Part shown: in pieces, positions 57,501 to 64,000 of the stretch | Layout of the letters: each line of letters opens with the position of its first letter | Position numbering within the stretch: the first letter of the stretch is position 1 | Assembly (NCBI GenBank): GCA_964020085.1 | Contig: OZ026603.1 | Span: 25,523,889-25,587,888 of the forward strand | Source: Micromussa lordhowensis | Taxonomy: Eukaryota > Cnidaria > Anthozoa > Scleractinia > Lobophylliidae | DNA length: 64,000 nt | Reading direction: 5' to 3' | The notes under the pieces: generated by a model | Databases searched by the model: none | The model's input: the letters and a program-made list of their open reading frames with translations, nothing else | What the model was told of the DNA's origin: nothing | Program-made: the position numbers and the translations under genes

Positions 57501-60500
57501 CTCATACTCTATGCTTTACAGTGGCGAAGATACCAGCTATTTAAATTGAAGCGGATTTATGAACTCCATCACAAATTATAGTTTGTGTAACCCTTAGCAA
57601 ACGTGCCATGGCCAAATGAATCTGACTTATCATCTCCTAAAATCATGCACATGCCAGTTCCAGATTTTTCAAATGATAACGGTACGTGATTCATTCACCC
57701 CGTGTGTTTATAGTCCCAAGTCAACCAAGGGATGTCACAGCTAAGCTGGTAAACGATTCCATAGTTGTAACATGGAAAGAACCACAAGATCACAATGGAA
57801 TACTCACCAAATACAAGGTGAATTAACTGTGTAGGCCAAGTATATAAATCTTTGTTACCAACCTTTCTTTGCTAATACTTCGCTCGTACTAGTATCTTCA
57901 TCACTTTTTCCCCTACCTGCTTTTTATCTTGTCGTACTGTTCTTTTTTTCCGCAGGCGAGCGATGTCGAGCATCCGAATTACTTTTGACCATTGCATAAT
58001 TTCCCTTCCAAGATGTAAAAAGTATAAGTATAGCCGCTCCTCTGTACGTTACATTGTACAGGAAACTTATACCTCAAACCTTTTACGGAGCTGTATAAAC
58101 CATAAAATAACAACCCTTTTCATCAGCAGGGGATTCCATCCTCCGGCAAGTAGACTGTGTACAGCTATATCCAATCCTTGAACTTTTCACCTCTTGTATA
58201 TCGATGCTACTTATTTTTAATTTCCTACTCAAGGTGTTCTGCGATGGCAGACGAGACTACAACAGCTCATTCCAAACTAATATCCAACTGGTAGAAGCTG
58301 TGATCGCGCGGCGTTCTGTTATAAGAATGGACGAGTTGAAGCCTGGTACAAAGTACATTGTGTACGTTAAGGCAACCACAGCGGAGGGAGATGTTGTTGG
58401 AAGCGACCCTGTCATATTGCAGACCCCATCAAAAGGTATTCATGAACAGCTGGACTTGATTTCAAGGGAGTGCACTCATTTTTTTCCCATCGTTTTAGTT
58501 TGGAACAGCCTTAAATGCTTTTAGACTTGTAATCATCGCTATTTTGTAGAGTCCAGGGTTTTCAAAGCGACATTTTCACCAAGAAAACGCGGAAAATTGT
58601 TTTCCGTCCGAATTAATCCGGATGAATTTAAAATGGCACTTTTTTCTCGGTTTGGCCTTCGGTCGACACTAAAACATCTCCAGGAAAAGCTAACTGTACG
58701 GCTGTAAAACGACTCCCGATCCAAATCAGGGTTGGTTAATGTACTGCCTGTAATGCAGCGGGCTGGATTTTGAAATTTCTCCTCTCTGAAGACCGTTATC
58801 AAAAAGTCCTGTTTTAGTCCGATTAAGATATAGATAAAACAAATGCGTCATTCTCATAACTGTGGAAGATGCCTTATATATGACGGCCGCCAATCGCTGA
58901 GATTCGAGTAAATTAGCTTTAATTGCAAACCCAAACCCAAAGGAACAATTTTGATGGTATAAACGTATATGTAGGCACTATTGTAAAGATTTTCAAGTCC
59001 CTCCTGTTTTCCTACATGCTAAACTGTTTTTAGTTAGATTTCAACTTGTTGCTTGTCTCACGGGGCAATGTGTTCTACTGATATGATAAATCGTCTGCAC
59101 ACTCCGATGCATGCATGGTCGAGTGTCGCGGTCCGCGCTTGAGCTCTGGCCAGGGAAACTGTTTTGTATTCTTGGGCAAGACACTTTGCTGCCGCAGTTC
59201 CTCTCTCCCCTCAAGTGCATGAATGGGCACCGAAAAACTTAATGCTGGGGGTAACCCTGCGATAGATTAGCATCCCATTCGGGAGGGCGGGGGAGTGGTG
59301 AGAGCTTCAGCCTGGTGGATGAGCCACTTGGCTCGTATGAAGACTCTTCACCTTTTACTCTCATGCATACCAAAGTGATCGTTTCTGGCAAATGTTTTAT
59401 TTTCAGCGCCTCCTCCACCACTTCCTCCCCGGGTTAATGAAGATGAGGTGACATCAACGACAATTACCATATTTTCTCTAACACCGTCTTCAGATCGTAA
59501 TGGAGAAGTCATGTGAGTCTGAATGACTGATCACTTAAAATCTGGTACATTTTAAAAAAAACTTATTAAGAGGTATTATTACATGACGTTATGGTCATCT
59601 TTCATCCACTATAATTCAGCAGTAACGCGGAGAGACTGGGAAAAAGACTACTTGGGGGGGGGGGTGGTTTATTCATTTATCAGCAGTCCATTGGGGGTTT
59701 GTGTTACCAGAGGAGAAATGCTCTCTCGTCCTTCGAGTTGTTAATTCTACGTCACAGTCAATTATCTCTCCAGAGCTCACCAGGTTATAGTAGAGATGGT
59801 CGGAAAAGTGAGCAAACGTGAGGCAGTTTGTTTACCAAATGACGATTCCGGGTACGATGTAATGGAGGCGAATGGGGATCGTTTCTACATTTCAGCTCAG
59901 TTCAAAAGAGGTGAACTACTCGTGGAGTTCGTTCTTGGCAATTGGAAAATATACGGTGGTTACATGAATGCTCCCTTGCAGCCAGAGACACGATACAAGG
60001 CGTACTTTAGAGGAGTAACAGAGCATAATGGGGTAAGCATTTCATCATTTTGTCAGAACCATTTCATAACGAGTTTCGGTCACCTTTCCCCACATCATGC
60101 TGGTTGCATGAATGTGTAATCATTTTCAAACTCAGCTAAAATCAACTCATCCGATGAGATTCTAGCCCTAAGTTGTTATCTTTTTTTGCTTCCTTAAGTA
60201 TTTCGCAATTTTTTAACTTGTAGTACGGATGTGCTTTAACATTTATTTCTGTCGTTTCTGTAGAAATGGCTTTTTGGAGAGCCAACCGTGATTTGCCTGC
60301 CACCAACGGGTAATACTCTCATCTCTCTTTTTGTTTTTTCTTTTCTAATTAAATTTGTAGATGAAGATACACCGCTGTATAGTCTATTAATGTAATTGTT
60401 TCACAGCATGTTGTTATTCACATGCTTTGCGATGCTGCAAGTGGAACGCATCAGGGAAATCAAACAACATTGTTTCATACTTGTGAGGATGCCGTGTACA

Positions 60501-61631
60501 ATCGGTCTACCTTAAAAGTGAAAAAGAGGGTCAAAAAAGTGATTTTGGGGTAAGGTGGTACGTTACTAACCCAATTACTCCATCTCTTAAATTCCGCCCG
60601 CAATTTTGAATGCTATGCCCCATGTCTTTACAAAATTATAATTAACCTTTGTCGACAGATCCCACCGTGCATATGTCCACCAGAGCCCTAGAGTCTTCAA
60701 ATTCCTCGGTAGTGACAATTCTCGGATCCTCGACAGCGGTGTTATTTGTTACGTTGCTCATATTTGCTGCAGTTTTCATCTTATGGCGAAGGAAACAGCG
60801 GAAAGGTGATTTATTGTCTTATCTACGTGTGTAGAAAATGTTGGATATATTTGGTTCGTCTGTGATAGGGCCTCAAAGGACAAAGTAATATAATTGTAAT
60901 AGTGATCGCATTTTTAACAGGTTTGCTAGTGAAGATTTTGTGTTGTCGATATCTATTATACATTCGTAGCCAATATGAATTGAATACAGATGCCTATGAC
61001 CAGAAATTCCGGTCATAGCAACGGCGCACGCGCGGGATTTCTTAGCAATATGGCCGCCAAACACTCAAAGGAAATGTATGCCAGAAATAAAACAAAATAA
61101 AATAGAGCAAGTTCTGGCTTACCGGGAACAAGTGCCGCGATCCGGTCGAGTTCTTGAAAGTTTCCTCGGCTATTCGGATTAGTTTCTTTCCATCAACAAA
61201 TGTTACTGGCCCTGCTTTTCATCGATGTTTATTTTCGAAGCTTCGCTCATACAATGCTCTCTATTACGCAGGCTTGAAGTCCAGTATTTGCATCCCAGAC
61301 AGATTTTGATCCATCACAGCAGATTGCACAATCTGGATATCCCAAGTGCCGCGATCGCTTGAGGAAAAGCACCGTATGATGTATTATTTGGCCAATTTTT
61401 ACCTCCGATGCTGATTTCTTCGCCCTGCTAATTGCCTTCAAAAACAGTTCAGAATAGTGCAAATAAGCTCTCCCGAAAGCAAAGATATCAAACGTCACGC
61501 GAGCGTCTCGTTTTCGTTGTTCCGAGAACCACATGTCGTATTCTTGGTCAAAAACTGGCATTTTTCAGCAAATTCCGCTATGTTTGGTATCAAAATAAAG
61601 CTAAGAAAGCTGGTCCCAGTTGTTCAAAGGC

Positions 61632-61666
<35 letters not shown>

Positions 61667-64000
61667 GCGGATAAGTGTTAACAAAACAAACCACGCTATC
61701 CACTGGATAGTGATTTATCCTGTGGATAGCGTTACCTTTGAACAACTGAGGCCAGGCCTTTTATTTCAGTTGTTAGGATACTTAAATGACCTTACTTGAC
61801 GTAGCTACCCGTGGTTTACTACAAACAACTTCACTCGGTTTCCTCTGTCGTTTTCTCGCTTTATACTACTTTGCCATCCGCTCAAGAAATAGGGGAAGAT
61901 TTTTTGATGTGGAGATAATTATTACCCGGTGAAAATGTGGGTCGGCAAGTCTTGTGAGTATTCTTTAATTTCCCGAGTCAGCAAGTAGTTACAACACTGA
62001 GTGTTTCCCCTCCATTTCAACAAGTAATCGTAACTCCACAGTCCACATTTTCGCCTGGTAAGAATCCTCTCTACGTCAGAAAAATCTTCCCTATTTCTAG
62101 AGTGGATGTTAGTACCGTATAAAACGACAGAGGAAAACGAATGAAGTTGTTTTCAGTCAACCACGGGGGATTTTAGCGAAATCATTAGCATAATTTCATT
62201 AGCTTGCCCGCTGCGTATGCGCGGGCTCAAATGTCCGCAAGAGGGATGCATAGATGACGTCATAAACAACTTTTTTGGGGTTCTTTATTATATAAAGCAA
62301 GTAGATTCCGTGTCGTCGTGCATTTGTTCAGTCCTTGACCACCGAAGATGAAGATGTGGTAAGAACATCGGTGACACTTCGTGTTCCACTCTGTTGTTTT
62401 TACCTTATTTTAACGTCTTCTGTGATCTAGTAGTGACCAGACGCAAGACAACACGGAATCTTAAATATCATGCTGCTTGATATATCACCATAAAAAGGGG
62501 TCGTTGAAAGACAGAAAATGACCGATCCGCGGCAGAAGCGTTATGGATTAGAACCGAAAGTTACTTATCTTGTTGCGGAAACAGGGTATGTACTAAAGTA
62601 TTTCAGAAATAAAACCAGTAATTGTGCGCCATCCATCCAATACGTTAAAAGTAACTGTAACTGTTGAAACATAGTTTTGTACTAACCTTTTTTGTTGTCT
62701 GAACAACAGATGCAGATGATGTGGCTGTTAGTAGGTATGTCAAGTGGTAAACTAGGCTATCATTACAAAACAAGAAACAAAACAAAAGAAACGAAATGCC
62801 ATGTGAATCCTCTTTTAGCTTCGTTTCCAACGGGTGCAATGAATTCACCTCATTTTATTTTAGGAGTTGAGGACGTCACGCAATTGAACATAGAGGGAAC
62901 TGAACTACATTGTTGAAATTATAGCTAGTAAACTTTCCAAAATGTAAGGACTTTCCAGCGACATCACAGAGAAGCGAGAAATATCTAATTTTTGATGTTT
63001 ATTTTATGTGCATCTGTTCTTGCATATCACATTGCCAACAGGAATCAACCTGACGATAATGATCCAGACGGTTCGCCGTTGAATCCAGCAAATGCCGTGA
63101 GACAGCTTGGTTTTATAGATGAAGCAGAAACCGCTAACAATAAACACAGAGAGGAGGAGTGTGCATATGCCTTGTTGAATCCCCGTACAATGATGGTAAT
63201 TTCACTAACCTTTTCGAAACATTATTGTTTATTACAGCAGTGAAATAACTGTGGATATATCTAAAAAACCCAGCTCCTTGTAGTCGTCGCCGCTGTCACT
63301 ATCACTGTTCTTATCGTTATTGCTGGCTTCTTCATGCCTAATTGCAGACATTTTTCTTCTCCTCCTCCACGAGTTTCTTTTTTAGTTCCTCCTCCCTCTG
63401 CTGATTTGTCTCTGCCTCCACCTCTTGCTCCTTCTCTTTTTCTCCCTTCCTCGTCCTCTTCAATCTCTTCTTCGTTCTGCAGTCTTCCGCCTTCCCCCTT
63501 TCCTCTTTAGCCTCTTCCTCCTTCTCTCCCTTCTCTTCCTCCTCGTTCCTTTCCTTCTGCTTCTCATCCTTCTCCCTCTTCTTTTTCATCCAGTTTTCTA
63601 TATCTTCACCTAACTCTCCTACTCCTCCTCATTTTCCACTACCCTCTTCTTTTTTCCCTTGGTCATCGTGTTTTCATGATTGCTTATTGTGTACATGTTG
63701 TCCTGATTATGATTGGTTCTCAGCACGCCTTGCAATTGCGTACTTGTTTTTCTGTTTCATTTATATGCTTTGCAAAGACTTTTAATAACCGTTTACATAG
63801 GTTCGTTCTTCTCGTAAATATCGCTTTTAAATAAATCACCCAATTTCTCCCTGAATTGTGCTTCGTTAGTCTCGTTACTAGTGCTGTTTCATTTGATTGA
63901 CTTATCGATACGACTGTTTGATCGATTGCATTTTCGATTGACTGTCTGATATGGTATAGTTCAATTGCTCTAATGTATTCCACAGGTGCCTCGGGATAGT
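45520..64000 (+). CDS. Gene C: FN3 receptor with tyrosine-motif tail (3' end outside window)
   Basis: Sixteen exons give 2862 nt, exactly 954 codons, to the window edge with no stop. Signal peptide 45520-45583, then FN3-1 to FN3-7, membrane-proximal domain, transmembrane helix and the start of the tail. Exons: 49545-49829, 50417-50710, 52483-52761, 53548-53844, 55671-55955, 56914-57213, 57714-57817, 58234-58435, 59407-59512, 59774-60032, 60264-60309, 60659-60805, 62710-62734, 63042-63195, 63986-64000. The F5/8C exons of B are absent; the leader's phase 1 donor fits FN3-1 directly. The last exon is cut after VPRDS. Introns carry a Ty3/gypsy-like fragment, a LINE-like tail and several foldback elements. 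Confidence 0.82.
45600..49544. other. Gene C first intron
   Basis: No exon found. About 45600-46970 aligns with gene B after its leader exons. From about 47090 it aligns with gene B after the F5/8C exons. The F5/8C exons are absent, with about 110 bp of unrelated filler at the join. Confidence 0.65.
49545..49829 (+). CDS. Gene C exon, FN3-1
   Basis: 285-nt phase 1-1 exon, GLPGQPPAPT to PLRVTSQES. Eight residues differ from gene A. Acceptor after a long T-run. Confidence 0.88.
49974..50236. mobile_element. Foldback element, gene C intron
   Basis: Begins AACAATTAGCCC, with GGGTCTAATTGTTTTAGTAT closing the first fold, then TTTAGTATCACCAAACTAGT and ACTAGTTGGGTGATACTAAA as an outer inverted pair. 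Absent from gene A near 2762. Confidence 0.6.
50417..50710 (+). CDS. Gene C exon, FN3-2
   Basis: 294-nt phase 1-1 exon, VPSAAPSNFTV to NRTPNQG. Nine codons differ from gene A; seven change the residue. A new NFT sequon appears near the start. Confidence 0.88.
50863..50937. repeat. 75-bp near-perfect hairpin, gene C intron
   Basis: Two 35-nt arms pair at 34 positions around a 5-nt TGGAT loop. Gene A has no hairpin here. Gene B sequence resumes at the right end of this hairpin after its deletion. Confidence 0.9.
51051..52380 (+). mobile_element. Ty3/gypsy-like LTR retrotransposon 5' portion
   Basis: A 120-bp TG...CA segment (51051-51170) with AATAAA inside looks like a solo-type 5' LTR. It is followed by ACTGGCGACGAGGAT, a leader context familiar from such elements, then gag and the start of protease. 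No reverse transcriptase, integrase or 3' LTR remains. It replaces part of the intron between FN3-2 and FN3-3. Confidence 0.7.
51229..52377 (+). pseudogene. Decayed gag and aspartic protease fragment
   Basis: Starts MAVNIEFGN. An in-frame TAG interrupts gag at 51553-51555. Downstream are two zinc knuckles (CYRCGLEGH, and CQKCKKTGHFTKFC in canonical CX2CX4HX4C spacing) and the protease active-site motif VDSGS. The frame breaks again near 52190, with protease-like sequence continuing in another frame to about 52377. Not functional. Confidence 0.75.
52483..52761 (+). CDS. Gene C exon, FN3-3
   Basis: 279-nt phase 1-1 exon, VPTTPRNFKL to KTLEDG. It follows the retroelement insertion in the preceding intron; acceptor and branch region are retained. 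Confidence 0.87.
53065..53084 (+). repeat. C homopolymer, gene C intron
   Basis: About 20 C in a row. Gene A has a shorter run at about 4690-4698 at the same site. Confidence 0.85.
53548..53844 (+). CDS. Gene C exon, FN3-4
   Basis: 297-nt phase 1-1 exon, APSSPPAIDA to KTLDSG; TKIGISPQG as in B. Confidence 0.87.
54113..54329 (+). mobile_element. LINE-like 3' end with target duplication
   Basis: Inserted sequence ends in ATAAAGAAATG and ATGT repeats. Flanked by TGCTCTT at 54106-54112 and 54330-54336. Gene A has one GCTCTTG without the insert near 5740. Confidence 0.65.
54848..55130. mobile_element. Foldback element, gene C intron
   Basis: Arms GGTCTTTACGGGAAAATCTC (from 55004) and GAGATTTTCCGGTAAAGACC (to 55105), inner arms CCTTGCCGTATTGACC and GGTCAATACGGCAAGG. 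Absent from gene A near 6270. Confidence 0.65.
55671..55955 (+). CDS. Gene C exon, FN3-5
   Basis: 285-nt phase 1-1 exon, GPSHPQNVKV to ATTFEE; TSKDYQPFKQ in the mid-domain loop. Confidence 0.87.
56420..56690. mobile_element. GTCCACACTA-type repeat, gene C intron
   Basis: Counterpart of 7600-7910. Confidence 0.5.
56914..57213 (+). CDS. Gene C exon, FN3-6
   Basis: 300-nt phase 1-1 exon, GPGPLRQFSG to KTDEG, donor GTATCC. Confidence 0.87.
57714..57817 (+). CDS. Gene C exon, FN3-7 first half
   Basis: 104-nt exon starting VPSQPRDVTA, phase 1 in and phase 0 out. Confidence 0.84.
58234..58435 (+). CDS. Gene C exon, FN3-7 second half
   Basis: 202-nt exon, VFCDGRRDYN to LQTPSK, phase 0 in and phase 1 out. 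Confidence 0.84.
59060..59355. mobile_element. SINE, gene C intron
   Basis: Counterpart of 34550-34815, with GGTCCGCGC, TTCTTGGGCAAGACACTTTG, CCTCTCTCCCC and the GGGGGTAACCCTGCGATAGA tail. Confidence 0.5.
59407..59512 (+). CDS. Gene C exon, membrane-proximal domain part 1
   Basis: 106-nt exon starting APPPPLPPRV, phase 2 out, donor GTGAGT. Confidence 0.8.
59774..60032 (+). CDS. Gene C exon, membrane-proximal domain part 2
   Basis: 259-nt exon, AHQVIVEMVG to GVTEHNG. The otherwise conserved LGNGQTYGDY is LGNWKIYGGY here, a gene-specific change in the signature loop. Confidence 0.83.
60264..60309 (+). CDS. Gene C exon, membrane-proximal domain part 3
   Basis: 46-nt exon encoding KWLFGEPTVICLPPT, phase 0 in and phase 1 out. 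Confidence 0.8.
60659..60805 (+). CDS. Gene C exon, transmembrane helix
   Basis: 147-nt phase 1-1 exon. TILGSSTAVLFVTLLIFAAV helix, then WRRKQRK. Confidence 0.86.
61247..61561 (-). pseudogene. Unidentified coding remnant in gene C insertion
   Basis: A 104-codon minus-strand frame, with FDIFAFGRAYLHYSELFLKA and GYPDCAICCDGSKSVW. Similar coding character continues toward 61070 in another frame (TFVDGKKLIRIAEETF). I do not recognise the family. Probably transposon-borne. Confidence 0.3.
61617..61748. mobile_element. MITE, CAGTTGTTCAAAGG ends
   Basis: 132 bp with perfect 14-bp ends CAGTTGTTCAAAGG and CCTTTGAACAACTG and internal GGATAACGCTATCCACCGGA and GGATAGCGTTA inverted words. Confidence 0.75.
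61807..62168. mobile_element. Long foldback element, gene C intron
   Basis: Outer arms ACCCGTGGTTTACTAC plus CTCTGTCGTTTT and AAAACGACAGAG plus GTCAACCACGGG. Inner arms AATAGGGGAAGATTTTTTGA and CAGAAAAATCTTCCCTATT. Confidence 0.65.
62498..62585 (+). CDS. Possible alternative juxtamembrane exon of gene C
   Basis: 88-nt counterpart of 41065-41152. Open, with the same phases: VVERQKMTDPRQKR then YGLEPKVTYLVAET, ending at a GTATGT donor. The equivalent in gene A (about 11850-11928) is 11 nt shorter within the first part and out of phase. Confidence 0.35.
62710..62734 (+). CDS. Gene C microexon, juxtamembrane
   Basis: 25-nt exon encoding ADDVAVS, phase 1 in and phase 2 out, donor GTATGT. Confidence 0.7.
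63042..63195 (+). CDS. Gene C exon, cytoplasmic tail with YALL
   Basis: 154-nt exon, NQPDDNDPDG to NPRTMM, one extra Glu codon (REEECAYALL). Phase 2 in, phase 0 out. Confidence 0.82.
63345..63660 (+). repeat. Pyrimidine-rich tract, gene C last intron
   Basis: Counterpart of 12690-13015; no real gene in it. Confidence 0.85.
63986..64000 (+). CDS. Gene C terminal exon, cut by window edge
   Basis: Acceptor TTCCACAG followed by VPRDS in phase 0; the rest lies beyond the window. Confidence 0.75.

Larger units (their letters stand above)
60998..62240. mobile_element. Composite 1.2 kb insertion, gene C intron
   Basis: Genes A and B lack this block (flanks at 11570 and 40790). It contains an unidentified minus-strand coding remnant (61247-61561), a MITE (61617-61748) and a long foldback element (61807-62168). 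Confidence 0.6.

Overview
The window is eukaryotic. It has phase-consistent GT-AG introns, AATAAA signals, abundant short inverted-repeat and SINE-like elements, and Penelope-like and Ty3/gypsy-like fragments. The repeat flavour (TGTACATG-rich introns, a SINE tail reading GGGTAACCCTGCGAT, P2X7-C-like and GIY-YIG/RT fragments) suggests an anthozoan cnidarian, most likely a stony coral. That placement is inference from familiarity; no search was run.

Almost everything belongs to one tandem array of three plus-strand paralogous receptor genes, with a repeat period of about 24 kb. Gene A (exons 2328-13493) enters with its 5' end outside the window. Gene B runs from 19192 or 20628 to 42843. Gene C runs from 45520 to past 64000. 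I joined the exons by hand using splice sites and phase. The A, B and C models are open throughout (2951, 2874 and 2862 nt in this window) and every junction phase matches. Introns also align between copies, so the duplications are recent.

Domain plan: signal peptide, an F5/8 type C (discoidin) domain (seen only in B), up to seven ordinary fibronectin type III (FN3) domains, an eighth membrane-proximal FN3-like domain resembling the one next to the membrane in receptor tyrosine phosphatases, one transmembrane helix, and a cytoplasmic tail of about 115 residues with no kinase or phosphatase domain. The tail carries tyrosine motifs instead: YALL and YTSL 12 residues apart (ITAM-like spacing; SCYTSL also fits an ITIM), YVNQ and YENI (pYxN, Grb2-SH2 type). 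The likely role is a cell-surface recognition receptor signalling through SH2 proteins. An allorecognition or immune role is attractive but is inference.

The paralogs differ by whole modules. B lacks FN3-1 and FN3-2. C lacks the F5/8C exons. Nearly all domains are phase 1-1 exons or exon groups, so these losses keep the frame. The paralogs also differ in FN3 loop residues and in tail tyrosines. B has a duplicated first exon. B and C, but not A, keep an open phase-compatible alternative juxtamembrane exon.

Intergenic and intronic space is filled with mobile DNA. The main items are a 4.2 kb TTAA-flanked element in B carrying a P2X7-C-like gene on the minus strand, a 1.2 kb element with 13-bp terminal inverted repeats between A and B, a decayed Ty3/gypsy-like 5' portion in C, Penelope-like fragments around the F5/8C exons of B, a RecQ-like helicase fragment near the left edge, and many foldback elements. 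Comparing the three paralogs gives empty sites that define the ends of several insertions.
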